From Rhizobiales bacterium UBA3584 (GTDB lineage Bacteria; Pseudomonadota; Alphaproteobacteria; Rhizobiales; Devosiaceae): a stretch of 64,000 bases of DNA. The DNA lies in the NCBI GenBank assembly GCA_002375765.1, contig DFMV01000013.1:8003-72002 (forward strand). Direction: 5' to 3'. Shown one piece after another: positions 1 through 9,116 of this stretch (position 1 is the stretch's first letter; each line of letters starts with the position of its first letter). Both the position numbers and the translations under genes were made by a program. Below the pieces are notes generated by a model, which worked only from the letters and a program-made list of their open reading frames with translations, did not search any database and was not told the DNA's origin.

Positions 1-377
1 GCGCAAATAATTGTCGTTCCTCAGGCCGCCCCGCGTGTTGGGGAAGCCGACGCCTCGATCCGCCTCCAGTGTTCCAGCGTGGTTGACCACCAACTCGAAA
101 CGGCCTTCGCCAACATATTCGAAACGCTCGAAACCGGGCATGTCGGTATCGTTTGCCGCCATCCGCCGTGCCCCTTCGTCATCTTGCTCCGTCAAGCGTC
201 CCTCGGCGGCCGCCATGACGGTGCGAGGGTCCGCCACCGTACTCTAACGCGTAGCGTATAGTCGTAGCCGTCTCTGGTGATATCCGCATTGATGGTTTCG
301 GGGGCGAGGCACCCGGTCAAAAAGAGCGTTGCGCTCATGATAGACGGCAGTCGGATGCCAGCTCGCGATATCGTCAC
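1..377 (-). pseudogene. Lipoprotein gene downstream of trbI, apparently frameshifted, cut by left edge
   Basis: A GTG at 377 has a good ribosome site (AGGAG, 384-388) and encodes a short signal peptide ending in a lipobox (LFLTGC, Cys about residue 23), then APETINADITRDGYDYTLRV. After about position 246 that frame gives implausible Arg/Trp-rich residues and stops at 192, while the -1 frame continues with a protein-like sequence (TVADPRTVMAAAEGRLTEQD and on to FPNTRGGLRNDNYL at the edge) but has no ribosome site of its own. One extra base near 243-249 would join the two. It lies directly after trbI and is probably co-transcribed. The function is unknown; an outer-membrane or periplasmic lipoprotein is inferred. 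The alternative is two separate small genes. Confidence 0.6.
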
Positions 378-415
378 AATGAACTCCTGAAAAATTCGGC
401 TGGAGCCGCTGTCGA

Positions 416-1783
416 TCAGCGGCCCCAGGTCGAGTTGAACGGGCCAGGGAAAATGATGTCCTGCTCAACGAATACGTTGAACTGATAGCCGGGCCTGATT
501 TCCAAGGTCGGCTGTACGTCGAGATTGCGCGTGATCGTCTGGTCTGCGATTCGGCCGAACGTGTCGGCAAAATTGCGACGAGCCGCGTCCTCAAGGTTGT
601 TCTGGTTTTGCTGCCAGGGCGACGTGTTCGATTGCGGGAAAGCCGCATCGATCCCGGTGCCGATCAGCGCCACAAGGATCGCCGAGCCGAAGGTTTCGAG
701 ATAGCGGCTGTTCACCCGATCGGTGAAGCCGCTATAGCCCTGCGTATTCTGTCCGGGCATTCCGCCGATTTGCAGGGTCGAACCGTTCGGGAAAACAAGG
801 TCGGTCCAGATGACCAGCACGCGTTTTTGACCAAATGAGACGTTGGAATCATAGCGCCCGACAAGTCGCGTACCCTGCGGGATCAGGAGCCGATGTCCGG
901 TGGCGCTATCATAGACGTTCTGGCGCACCTGGGCGGTAATCCGACCGGGAAGATCGGAGTTGATGCCCGTAATGAGCGTCGCCGGAATCACCGATCCGCG
1001 TTTGAGCTCATAGGGCGAAAGCTGAGGAACGACCATATTGGGCAGGTAACCGAGGTCGTCAATCTCCTGATTGAAGAACGATTCCTTGCCCGCCTGGTTG
1101 TTGGGATCGGTGCGCCCCGCTCCCAGTCCACCAAGTCCTGCCTGCATCGCGGCTGCGTAAAGATCCTGCACGCCCGAAGCACCACCCCCGCCGCCATGCT
1201 GGCCGGTGCCGCCCGAAGCGGTTCCGGCCTGTTGATCGCCCTGCCCTTCGACACCGTCGATATTGGCGAGGTTGACCGACATGGGACTGTTGGCGGCCGT
1301 TGGCCGCGCCTGTAGCGCGGCCATGTCCTGCCGATGCTGTTCACGCAAACCCGCTTCCTCGAACTCACGCTGGAGGCGCAGCCGCCATTCCGCTTCAGTC
1401 TCTTGTGGCTGCTGCTGCGTTTGAATCTGCTGAACCTGTGGCCGAGCCGGCGATGTAGGCTGCAGCTGGAATGGATTGGTAATGACCGGCTGACCATCTT
1501 CATCGACCTGTGGTGCCGTAACTGGCGGCGCCGGCCGAGCTGGTTCCCCGATAATGCCGGGCGGTACCCCCCGCGTCAGTTCATCGGCAAGGTCCGAGGC
1601 GGGCTGACCGGGGGAGCCGTCCATCCCGCCGCTTCGATTTCCTATGCCCCGTTGCGACAAGCCCCAAAACACGACGCCGATGAAGACGACGACAATGATG
1701 ATGAAGGCGATGACCGGAAGGCGGTTAAGACGGCGGATTTTTGGCTGATCTTCACCGCTGCCATCGAGATCGATCGAACTCAC
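416..1783 (-). CDS. trbI: TrbI / VirB10-type conjugal transfer protein
   Basis: A 455-residue VirB10 homologue, the inner-to-outer-membrane scaffold of the mating channel. Start GTG 1783 is chosen because AAAGGAGG precedes it; longer in-frame versions overlap trbH. A short cytoplasmic tail is followed by one membrane segment (about residues 22-43), a Pro/Gln-rich periplasmic stretch, and a C-terminal beta-barrel-like domain with the family phrases IPQGTRLVGRYDSNVSFGQK and LVFPNGSTLQIGGMPG. It is the last conserved gene of the trbB-to-trbI order, which matches rhizobial and Ti plasmids. The product name follows from order and motifs together. Confidence 0.93.
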   Translation of the reverse strand: MSSIDLDGSGEDQPKIRRLNRLPVIAFIIIVVVFIGVVFWGLSQRGIGNRSGGMDGSPGQPASDLADELTRGVPPGIIGEPARPAPPVTAPQVDEDGQPVITNPFQLQPTSPARPQVQQIQTQQQPQETEAEWRLRLQREFEEAGLREQHRQDMAALQARPTAANSPMSVNLANIDGVEGQGDQQAGTASGGTGQHGGGGGASGVQDLYAAAMQAGLGGLGAGRTDPNNQAGKESFFNQEIDDLGYLPNMVVPQLSPYELKRGSVIPATLITGINSDLPGRITAQVRQNVYDSATGHRLLIPQGTRLVGRYDSNVSFGQKRVLVIWTDLVFPNGSTLQIGGMPGQNTQGYSGFTDRVNSRYLETFGSAILVALIGTGIDAAFPQSNTSPWQQNQNNLEDAARRNFADTFGRIADQTITRNLDVQPTLEIRPGYQFNVFVEQDIIFPGPFNSTWGR

Positions 1784-1796
1784 CGGCGTTCCTCCT

Positions 1797-2255
1797 TTAA
1801 GTCGTCGTTCGGCGCATGATCGAAAGTGGGCTTGCCGGTTGCGCACCAAGCTCTGTGATCGCGTATGTGCGCGCCAGCTCAACCGAGGGCGTTGAGATTC
1901 GCGTGAGGACCTGGCCCTCGAAGGCATTGACGGTATAGGCCAGCGGGATTGCTCCCTGCCCCGAGGTGGACGGATTGACCGCATAGCCCCAGCCACGAAG
2001 ATGTTCTTCGAGAGCGGCGGACATTGGTGAGCCATCGGACTTGAGCGCGATGGTGCCAGTCCCCGGTCCAACGTGTTCGGCCAGTTGGGCGACCATGTCG
2101 CCGGCGACCGCATTGGCGGCGTAAGCGCTCAGATTGGCGGCATCGGTGCTGGATGCGGCGGAAAAATAGCCGCCACCAGTCGTCATGCAGCCGGCGAGCG
2201 AGAGCGAGACAAGCGCCACGGAAAGGGCGCGCGTGATCCTGGAGACGCCAGACAT
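1797..2255 (-). CDS. trbH: TrbH-like outer-membrane lipoprotein
   Basis: 152 residues starting at ATG 2255, with GAGGAGG inside the end of trbG and only two bases after its stop, so the two are probably translationally coupled. The N-terminus is a lipoprotein signal (ALVSLSLAGC) with Cys near residue 23. The mature part contains a repeated-helix-like stretch and PMSAALEEHLRGWGYAV, typical of small lipoproteins in the trbH position between trbG and trbI. By analogy with VirB7 it may stabilise the outer-membrane ring of TrbG and TrbI. The longer in-frame extension to 2792 is a shadow over trbG. Confidence 0.8.
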   Translation of the reverse strand: MSGVSRITRALSVALVSLSLAGCMTTGGGYFSAASSTDAANLSAYAANAVAGDMVAQLAEHVGPGTGTIALKSDGSPMSAALEEHLRGWGYAVNPSTSGQGAIPLAYTVNAFEGQVLTRISTPSVELARTYAITELGAQPASPLSIMRRTTT

Positions 2256-2257
2256 GA

Positions 2258-3082
2258 CTATCCCCTCCTCTGAATGGTAATGCGCTGCTGTTGATTGCCC
2301 ACGCCGTTGACCAGCACGGCCCGATCGATCAGGTAATCCACGATCATCATGTTGTTGTTGAGCCGGTAATTGACGATCTGGTTTTGTCCGCCCGACTGGA
2401 CGAACAGGATCGGGGCATCGCCGCTGCCGAGGTGGCCGGGGAACTGAATGTAGGTCTTCATCCCGTCGGTATAGATGCGCGACGGCTTCCACCGGGCATT
2501 GCCGCTGATCGAGAAGTTGAAATTGAGGTTTTCGGCGGGGACGCCAGCGCCAGGAATGATGCTGTCCTGAATCTGCTGATTTACGGCGGCGATTTGCTGG
2601 CGAATATCCTCCGGATAGGAGAAAGCGACCCGAGCCATATAGCCGCTCGAACGCGACTCGAGATTGATGTGGTAGGTGCGCCGCGATGTGGTGACGACCA
2701 TACTCGTCTTGAGCCCCGCTTCGGCGGGTTTGACCACAAGATGGATGCGAGGGCCTTCGGGCGAACCCGACGACGCCGGCTCGACCTGCCAACGAACCGT
2801 ATCGCCCACTAGAACGTCGCGAACCGCTTCACCGGCCTGCAACGCAATTTCGCAGAGTTGCAATGGGGAACAAACAACGGTCGGCTGCGTTTCGCCATAG
2901 AGATAGATCACGGTGCCGTCTGCGCCCCGGGTCATCACGGCCGGGGCGTTCTGCCACTGGCCCGAGAGATGAGTGCCTCGTTGGGCGTTCTGGTCGGCTG
3001 CGAAACTAGCCGAAGGGGCGAGGCTTGCCGCCATCAAGGCAAACGCACCCACGCCCGCGCGCAAATATCTGGTGTTGAACAT
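2258..3082 (-). CDS. trbG: TrbG / VirB9-type conjugal transfer protein
   Basis: 274 residues with a clear signal peptide (ends near ASFAADQ). VirB9/TrbG proteins are periplasmic outer-membrane-complex subunits of type IV secretion systems. Family-like features are the N-terminal beta domain around [20 protein letters not shown], the central [24 protein letters not shown] block, and the C-terminal domain with [26 protein letters not shown] precedes the ATG. It lies between trbF and trbH in the canonical order. Confidence 0.95.
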   Translation of the reverse strand: MFNTRYLRAGVGAFALMAASLAPSASFAADQNAQRGTHLSGQWQNAPAVMTRGADGTVIYLYGETQPTVVCSPLQLCEIALQAGEAVRDVLVGDTVRWQVEPASSGSPEGPRIHLVVKPAEAGLKTSMVVTTSRRTYHINLESRSSGYMARVAFSYPEDIRQQIAAVNQQIQDSIIPGAGVPAENLNFNFSISGNARWKPSRIYTDGMKTYIQFPGHLGSGDAPILFVQSGGQNQIVNYRLNNNMMIVDYLIDRAVLVNGVGNQQQRITIQRRG

Positions 3083-3106
3083 TACTCTCTCCGCGAGCGA
3101 TGGAAA

Positions 3107-3766
3107 CTAAAGCTGAGCCGTCCAATCGAAATCGGCCAGGTAAAGACCGATCGGATTGAGACGAATGATAGCCTCGTCTTGAGGCGGCGATAGTGTAACG
3201 GTGGCAACTCCGCGCCAGCGGCGCGTCCGCAATTCCCTGCCCTGCCGATCGCGCTCGATTTCGGTCCAATCGATCTGATAGGACTGGTTGGACAGAGCCA
3301 CTACGTTGTTGATTTCGACGGAAACGGTCTTTTCGCGCGCCTGATCAAAGGGCGAATTGTTGCGGAACCACGCATTGACCTTTTCGGTCGAAGGATCTTG
3401 GCGGCGCAGCATCGCATAGGTGCGGTTGATGTAGCCGGTCTGGACGACCGTATCGGGCGTGATCGAGCGGAAGTTCGTCACCCACTGGCCAAGCATCGAG
3501 CGCACCACGCGCTCATCGGCGTATTCGATCTGTGCGGGGAACCCGCCCGCGGCCGAATTGCCGAGCTGATCGACTTCGACAATGTAGGGCACGAGCTTGA
3601 CCTGTGTGGACTGGTACAGCGCGTAGCCAAAACCGATCACGGCCATGGTCATCGAGACTAAGCCGATTGTGCGCCAAGCGGTTGCTGCACGCGCATAGGA
3701 GCCATAGCGCTCGTTCCATTCATAACGTGCGGCCAGATAGGGATTGTCGGGTACTTTCTTAGCCAT
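3107..3766 (-). CDS. trbF: TrbF / VirB8-type inner-membrane conjugal transfer protein
   Basis: 219 residues. A cytoplasmic N-terminus with [20 protein letters not shown] is followed by one membrane segment (about residues 33-52) and a periplasmic VirB8-like domain ending in [15 protein letters not shown]. VirB8 proteins bridge inner-membrane and periplasmic channel parts and help assembly. The length is usual for TrbF. GAGG lies a few bases before the ATG. Part of the trb operon. Confidence 0.94.
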   Translation of the reverse strand: MAKKVPDNPYLAARYEWNERYGSYARAATAWRTIGLVSMTMAVIGFGYALYQSTQVKLVPYIVEVDQLGNSAAGGFPAQIEYADERVVRSMLGQWVTNFRSITPDTVVQTGYINRTYAMLRRQDPSTEKVNAWFRNNSPFDQAREKTVSVEINNVVALSNQSYQIDWTEIERDRQGRELRTRRWRGVATVTLSPPQDEAIIRLNPIGLYLADFDWTAQL

Positions 3767-3796
3767 GCGCTATGCCTCGAACTCGCTTGCGAACGC

Positions 3797-4981
3797 TCAT
3801 TTGCCGTCGTCCATCATTCTGTTGGTGTTTCCGCCACGCCCCTGTTGGCTGTCGCGGAGCTTTTGGTTGGCGAGCCCGAGGGTCGAACCCATCCGCGCGC
3901 CGGGAATGCCCATGAGCTTGTCGGCTCCAGCGCTGGAAACCGAACTGAGCGCCTTCAAAGCAGCGCCTGCTTGCCCGGCCACTCCCGATCCTGACGCCCT
4001 TGCCGCCCTTGCCGCTTTCCATGCTCCAGCGGCGACGCCTCCGACGCCTAGAGCCGCCCCGGCCGCCGCGCCGCTCGCCGCCGCCCCATAGCGACCGGCC
4101 TGGGAGCCAGATCGAATGGCTTCCATCCCCGAGCCTACGGAAACTCCCTGCACGACGCCCTGAATAATCCCCGGCACGAACACTCCGAGGATGAGCATGA
4201 TGAACGCGACCGCTGCCATCATCGCCGGGCCGCTGGCGGAGGTGATAACGAGAGGGTCGTTGGAAAAATTTGTAAGGATTTGGGAGCCGATCGCCGCGAG
4301 AACGACAAGTCCCATAATCTTCATGCCAACGCTGAACGCATAAACCAGGTAGCGAATGGCGAAGTCTTTGGTGAAGGACGAGCCACCAAGACCGAGCAAC
4401 AACATGCCGGCGATCAGGCCGACATACATTTCAATGATGACTGCCAGGAGGATCGCAGCAAACAGGCCCATCGCTACGATGATGAGAAGTCCGCAGAAGT
4501 GCATCATCCACCCTTGTGCGAAGGCCTGCCATGGCAGGGTGGCTGCTTGAGCGGACAAGCGATCGTTGACGCTCACGCCCGTAGCGAAAATGTCGGCCGG
4601 TGACACTCGGCCACCCGAGCTTGAACTTCCGATCTCCCACAGACTGTTAACGATGGCCTTGGCGAGTTCCGGTCCGCTTGCGAGCACGAACGCAAAGAAC
4701 CCGATGAACATGATGCGCCGCACCAGCTCGGCAAACCACGATTCAAGTGTGGCTGCATTGATGGCAAGCCATATGGCCGCCAGCCCGATTTCTATGGCAG
4801 CGAGCATCCAAAAGAGCGACGTTGCCGCCTGAAGCAGGCGGTCTTCCCAGGATCGCGCGGCGCTCGTGATCTGCTGTTGCAGATCATCGAGCACAGTTGC
4901 CTGAACCTGAGCCACGACCGGTTCGCTCGCCAACAATGAGGCAATGCCGGCCACCACAACCACAACGGCAACGTTTTTCAT
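3797..4981 (-). CDS. trbL: TrbL / VirB6-type polytopic membrane protein
   Basis: 394 residues with an N-terminal signal-like segment, then several hydrophobic helices (roughly residues 55-300) typical of VirB6/TrbL, the inner-membrane channel component. The last 100 residues are Gly/Ala-rich (AAASGAAAGAALGVGGVAAG) and then charged and polar, ending GNTNRMMDDGK, as often seen in TrbL. The ribosome site AGAGGT stands before ATG 4981. It sits between trbK and trbF. No disruption is visible. Confidence 0.92.
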   Translation of the reverse strand: MKNVAVVVVVAGIASLLASEPVVAQVQATVLDDLQQQITSAARSWEDRLLQAATSLFWMLAAIEIGLAAIWLAINAATLESWFAELVRRIMFIGFFAFVLASGPELAKAIVNSLWEIGSSSSGGRVSPADIFATGVSVNDRLSAQAATLPWQAFAQGWMMHFCGLLIIVAMGLFAAILLAVIIEMYVGLIAGMLLLGLGGSSFTKDFAIRYLVYAFSVGMKIMGLVVLAAIGSQILTNFSNDPLVITSASGPAMMAAVAFIMLILGVFVPGIIQGVVQGVSVGSGMEAIRSGSQAGRYGAAASGAAAGAALGVGGVAAGAWKAARAARASGSGVAGQAGAALKALSSVSSAGADKLMGIPGARMGSTLGLANQKLRDSQQGRGGNTNRMMDDGK

Positions 4982-5004
4982 TAGATACCTCTAAGGGTTG
5001 ATCA

Positions 5005-5250
5005 TCACCATTCCGGCCGGAAATCCTGGCCGGCCCCCGGCTGAACACCGGTTGGCTGCGACCAACTCTCGGCGGCAGCGCGGGCGCGCTGGCGTTCGGC
5101 AGTTTCTTGTTCGGCAAGCTCAACCTGCCGCTCAAGCAGAGCGCGCATTTCAGGATCGGTGGTAGAGACCGCCAAATAGGTCACAACGCCACCCGCCAGG
5201 GCAGCGACCAAGGCGATGACGATAACGAGCGGAAGCTTGACCATCTTCAT
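5005..5250 (-). CDS. trbK: TrbK-position small membrane protein (entry exclusion candidate)
   Basis: 81 residues. The ATG at 5250 overlaps the trbJ stop (TGATG), so translation is coupled. One hydrophobic N-terminal segment (LPLVIVIALVAALAGGVVTY) is followed by a charged helix (DPEMRALLERQVELAEQETA). Position between trbJ and trbL is that of trbK, which in Ti-like plasmids is an entry-exclusion protein; the assignment rests mainly on position. The odd point is the C-terminus, PTGVQPGAGQDFRPEW, nearly the same as the end of the neighbouring TrbJ (see findings). Confidence 0.65.
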   Translation of the reverse strand: MKMVKLPLVIVIALVAALAGGVVTYLAVSTTDPEMRALLERQVELAEQETAERQRARAAAESWSQPTGVQPGAGQDFRPEW

Positions 5251-6041
5251 CACCACTCCGGCCTAAAGTCGCGACCGCCGCCGGGCTGGATGCCCGATGG
5301 CCTGGTCCATTCCTCATAGGCGGTTTGCCGAAGATCAATTTGAGCTTGTTCAGATTGGTACCAAGTGCCCATCATCGTCGATTGCTGGGCGACCAGTCCG
5401 CGCAGCTTCTGCATCTGCTCGACTTGCTGACTGGCGATCGAATGGCCGACCTGCAAAGCCTGCATCTGGCCGACAGCAGTTTCCGATTGGCGCTGCAACT
5501 GCGCCATGGTTTGCGTCTCGGTTTGCAACTGATCTGCCGTCAGGCCCGCCCCGGCGAGGGTACCGGCGATCGTGTCGCGGTTGGTCTGCGACCAATCAGC
5601 ATACTGCTCGGAGAAGTCCTGCCCCTCACTGAGTCCATGGGCGAACTCATCAAAGCTCGGGAACCGCTGCTTTAGAACGTCATCGAGCCCGCCCATAGAG
5701 AAAGCGATCCCTTCACCTTGGGCGACAAGCTGTTGAAGCCGATTCAGATCGGCAACCGCATCACCCCAAATGTTATCGGGCAGCTTTTCCAGATTTTGCA
5801 GCATCGTGCGGTACTGATCGATCTGGTTCTGGATTTGGGTGAGCTGGTTGGCAATCTGCTGGGCGTTCTGGCCGACCTGCTCAATATTGGAGCCGGCAAG
5901 GTCCACCAGTTGGACATTGTTGAGTAGCTGCGTCCATTCGGTCGCGCCGCCCGCCGCCGCCCCGGCATGGGCAGCACCAGCCAGGCCGACCGACAGGATA
6001 GCGGACAGAGCCACGCTAACAAGCTTGGCGTAGATTCGCAT
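5250..6041 (-). CDS. trbJ: TrbJ / VirB5-type pilus-associated protein
   Basis: 263 residues starting at ATG 6041 with AGAGGAA upstream; the start lies inside the end of trbE (26-base overlap). A signal peptide ending near AAHAGAA is followed by an alpha-helical Gln-rich protein (IEQVGQNAQQIANQLTQIQN), as expected for the TrbJ/VirB5 family, minor pilus or adhesin subunits that act in the periplasm and at the pilus tip. The C-terminus PSGIQPGGGRDFRPEW is shared with the next protein. Longer in-frame versions are trbE shadow. Confidence 0.92.
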   Translation of the reverse strand: MRIYAKLVSVALSAILSVGLAGAAHAGAAAGGATEWTQLLNNVQLVDLAGSNIEQVGQNAQQIANQLTQIQNQIDQYRTMLQNLEKLPDNIWGDAVADLNRLQQLVAQGEGIAFSMGGLDDVLKQRFPSFDEFAHGLSEGQDFSEQYADWSQTNRDTIAGTLAGAGLTADQLQTETQTMAQLQRQSETAVGQMQALQVGHSIASQQVEQMQKLRGLVAQQSTMMGTWYQSEQAQIDLRQTAYEEWTRPSGIQPGGGRDFRPEW

Positions 6042-8454
6042 CTTCGATTCCTCTCGATAAAAGCCAATGGGTAGTCCAGTCGTCGCCATAGGTTTGCCGC
6101 AGATCCTTGATCCGCTTGATGTCGTCCTTTCCGGACGCGCCCACGAAAGACAGGGTGATCGGCCCCAGGGCCATGTCGAACAGCCGCCGCCCGTCCGGCG
6201 AGGCCACATAGTATTCGCACTTGGGAGTGGCGGTTGCGACGATCTCAATTTGCCGTTCGTTGAAGCCGATCCGTTCATAAAACTCGCGCGTGCCGGATTC
6301 GCGAGCCGCCCCGTTGGGCAGGCAAATCTTGGTCGGGCAACTCTCTTTGAGAACGTCGATGATGCCCGAGCCGGTCGCATCGGAAATCGACTGCGTTGCA
6401 AGGATCACCGCGCAATTGGCCTTGCGCAGAACCTTGAGCCATTCCCTGATTTTTTCCCTGAAAACGGGATGACCAAGCATCAACCAAGCCTCATCGAGAA
6501 TGATAAGGCTGGGCTCGCCGGTCAGGCGCTTCTCGATACGGCGGAACAGGTAGAGAAGGACCGGCACAAGGTTGCGGTCCCCCATGTTCATCAGCTCTTC
6601 GATTTCAAAGGTCTGGAACGCGGAAAGCTTGAGGGTATCGCTTTCAGCGTCGAGCAGGTTCCCCATCGGACCTTCAACGGTGTAATGTTGAAGCGCATCC
6701 TTGATATCGCGCTTCTGAACGCCCGACACGAAGTCCGAGAGGGACCGGTGTTCGGAGCTGGCCATAAGATCAATCTGATGGCTGATCGCGTTGCGATGGT
6801 CAGGATCGACCTTGACCCCCTGCATCGTAATCAGCGTTTCGATCCATTCGGCCGCCCAAGCCTTGTCCGAATCCGTTTCCAGTTCGGAAAGCGGCGCGAA
6901 GGCCAGAACATCGTTCGAGCCAACATCGTAATGATCCCCGCTAACCGCGACGGTGAGCGGGTACATGGACTTGCCCTTGTCGAAGGCAAAAACCTGGGCG
7001 TCCTTGTAGCGTCGGAACTGTGCTGCGATCAGCGCGAGCAAAGTGGATTTGCCCGAACCGGTTGGCCCGAAAATCAGGGTGTGGCCGACGTCGCCAACAT
7101 GCAGGTTGAGCCGGAACGGGCTTGAGCCAGAGGCCACCTGCATCAGCGGGGGCGAGCCTTCCGGATAGAATGGGCACGGCGCTTCGGCTCCACCAGACCA
7201 CACCGAATTGAGCGGCACCATGTCAGCGAGATTGCGTGTGTGGATCAGCGGTTCGCGGATATTGGCGTACCAGTTGCCCGGCAAACTCCCCAAATAGGCT
7301 TCGGTGGCGTTGAGCGTTTCGATCCGCGCGGCAAAACCTTCGGCCTGGATCAAACGCCGAACGCCCTCGCACTTTTCGCGCAGACGAGCCTCATCGGTCT
7401 CGAATATCACGATGACCGGCGTGTAATAGCCATAGGCGATGAGCTGGCTATTGGCCGCCGCGATGGCGTCCTCACTTTCGGCCACCATCAAAGCGGCGTC
7501 CTGGTCGATGGCGCCCGAATTGGTCTGGAAAAGCTGATCCATGAAGGGCCGGACCTTCTGAATCCACTTCTTGCGTGTGCGTTCGAGCTTCTGTCGTGCT
7601 TCGACGGGATCGAGGAACATAAAGCGGCTGGACCAGCGATAGGTCAGCGGCATGAGATCGAGCGAATTGAGAATGCCCGGCCAGCTCTCGGCCGGAAAAC
7701 CGTCAATCGCCACAATGCCGACATAGCGATTGTCCACCAGTGGCGAGAGGCCATGGTGGAACTCGGCCGTTACGACGTAGTCGAGATACATCGGGATATC
7801 GGGAAGCCGGATCGGGTGGGTTTCCCCCACGATGCAGAAGCGGGCGAACTGCAAAAGATCGTCATATTTGGCGATCTTGGCTCCGCCCCGTTCTTCAACC
7901 TCATGAGTCTGCATCCGCCGTACCTGCACGACGTTCGCCATGTATTGCTCAAATTCCCGTATCGCGGTCTTGAACTTGTTCAGGATGCGATCGGCGTTCG
8001 TTTCGCGCCGGGAGTCGGCATCGGAATAAACATATTTGACCAATCCCGATTTGCGCTGTTCGGGCTCGCGATAGGTCAGGATGATGGCGTGCTGGCTCTC
8101 AAAATGGCCGTCCGCACGCTCAAAGCGCCGGCGCCGCTCATCGTCAATCAGGCGCGATACAGGGTCGGGGAAATAGCATTGCTCCGGCGAGGGATAGCTT
8201 GTCGTTGGGATGCGGATCGCTTCGACCTGTATCATCCAGCCCGTCCCGAGGCGGGCGAGGATGGTATTGATCTGGCGCGAAACCTCGTTGCGCTCGAAAT
8301 CGGTCGAGCTTTCACTGTCCGGCCCGGCGAAATACCAGCCCGCCATCAGCGAACCGTCCTTTAAGAGCATGATTCCGTTTTCGACCAGTGCCGCGTAGGG
8401 CAAAAGATCGGAGAATGACGGCCCCGCGTGCCGAAATTTCTTTAGCGCAACCAT
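6016..8454 (-). CDS. trbE: TrbE / VirB4-type ATPase
   Basis: 812 residues. TrbE/VirB4 is the large cytoplasmic ATPase that energises pilus assembly and substrate transfer. Walker A is GPTGSGKST at about residues 463-471; Walker B is LIILDEAWLML. The N-terminal CagE/TrbE domain includes LLKDGSLMAGWYFAGPDSES. Start ATG 8454 is preferred over a longer reading because it follows the trbD stop by four bases. Full family length, no defects seen. Confidence 0.97.
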   Translation of the reverse strand: MVALKKFRHAGPSFSDLLPYAALVENGIMLLKDGSLMAGWYFAGPDSESSTDFERNEVSRQINTILARLGTGWMIQVEAIRIPTTSYPSPEQCYFPDPVSRLIDDERRRRFERADGHFESQHAIILTYREPEQRKSGLVKYVYSDADSRRETNADRILNKFKTAIREFEQYMANVVQVRRMQTHEVEERGGAKIAKYDDLLQFARFCIVGETHPIRLPDIPMYLDYVVTAEFHHGLSPLVDNRYVGIVAIDGFPAESWPGILNSLDLMPLTYRWSSRFMFLDPVEARQKLERTRKKWIQKVRPFMDQLFQTNSGAIDQDAALMVAESEDAIAAANSQLIAYGYYTPVIVIFETDEARLREKCEGVRRLIQAEGFAARIETLNATEAYLGSLPGNWYANIREPLIHTRNLADMVPLNSVWSGGAEAPCPFYPEGSPPLMQVASGSSPFRLNLHVGDVGHTLIFGPTGSGKSTLLALIAAQFRRYKDAQVFAFDKGKSMYPLTVAVSGDHYDVGSNDVLAFAPLSELETDSDKAWAAEWIETLITMQGVKVDPDHRNAISHQIDLMASSEHRSLSDFVSGVQKRDIKDALQHYTVEGPMGNLLDAESDTLKLSAFQTFEIEELMNMGDRNLVPVLLYLFRRIEKRLTGEPSLIILDEAWLMLGHPVFREKIREWLKVLRKANCAVILATQSISDATGSGIIDVLKESCPTKICLPNGAARESGTREFYERIGFNERQIEIVATATPKCEYYVASPDGRRLFDMALGPITLSFVGASGKDDIKRIKDLRQTYGDDWTTHWLLSRGIEDANLRQAC

Positions 8455-8458
8455 TGTA

Positions 8459-8758
8459 TCAGTATTTCCGCCAAGGGGTCGAGGTTGGCCGGTAATAGGA
8501 CCGGTACTTGATGTGGCGCACATAGACGTGCCGCAGGAACGGATCGGATTTGGCCATCATTCGCAGCAGCCCAACGACCACGATCCAGATCACCGCCCCC
8601 AGGACCGCAGAAACAATCGTCAGGACCACGAAAACGAGGATGACGGCCAGAAGGCCAGTCACCAGCGCAAGTTCACGATCCGCCCCGAACAGGAGGGTCG
8701 GCCGTGATAGGGCGCGGTGAATCCGCGCCCTATCAAGGTTGTCGCCAACCTCAGCCAT
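8459..8758 (-). CDS. trbD: TrbD / VirB3-type membrane protein
   Basis: 99 residues from ATG 8758, which overlaps the trbC stop at 8751-8753 by eight bases. The pattern [20 protein letters not shown], then two hydrophobic helices ([16 protein letters not shown] and [17 protein letters not shown]) and a basic tail with [15 protein letters not shown], is characteristic of TrbD/VirB3, a small inner-membrane subunit that works with VirB4. Immediately precedes trbE. Confidence 0.94.
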   Translation of the reverse strand: MAEVGDNLDRARIHRALSRPTLLFGADRELALVTGLLAVILVFVVLTIVSAVLGAVIWIVVVGLLRMMAKSDPFLRHVYVRHIKYRSYYRPTSTPWRKY

Positions 8759-9116
8759 CAGCCGGTTCCAATTCTGTGACGGTGGCCACCTGGGGCACGC
8801 CAATAGACGCGCCGCCAGCACCGAACAGGCTGATAATTTGCGCGCCGCCGAGCAGAATGCCCGCGACGAGCACGACAAAAACAAGACGGCGAGCGAAGTC
8901 GTTCAGCTCGCCGCCAAAGATCAACATCGCACCCGCGATGGCGACGGCTGCGAGCGCGATCGCACCTGCGACCGGGCCGGTAATCGATTGCTGGATTTGT
9001 TGAAGCGGGCCTTCCCACGGAAGACCGCCGCCGCCGCCGCCAGCAAGCGCCGGTTCAATCATGAAAACAGACGCCGCGGCGAAGCCGAGCGTGAGCGAAA
9101 GGATTTTACGCGACAT
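8751..9116 (-). CDS. trbC: TrbC / VirB2-type pilin
   Basis: 121 residues from ATG 9116, which lies inside the end of trbB. The signal peptide ([20 protein letters not shown] ... ALA) is followed by a Gly-rich stretch and two hydrophobic helices joined by a short polar loop ([10 protein letters not shown]), the layout of VirB2/TrbC pilins that form the conjugative pilus. A 28-residue tail ([16 protein letters not shown] at the end) follows the second helix. Operon position between trbB and trbD agrees. Confidence 0.94.
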   Translation of the reverse strand: MSRKILSLTLGFAAASVFMIEPALAGGGGGGLPWEGPLQQIQQSITGPVAGAIALAAVAIAGAMLIFGGELNDFARRLVFVVLVAGILLGGAQIISLFGAGGASIGVPQVATVTELEPADG

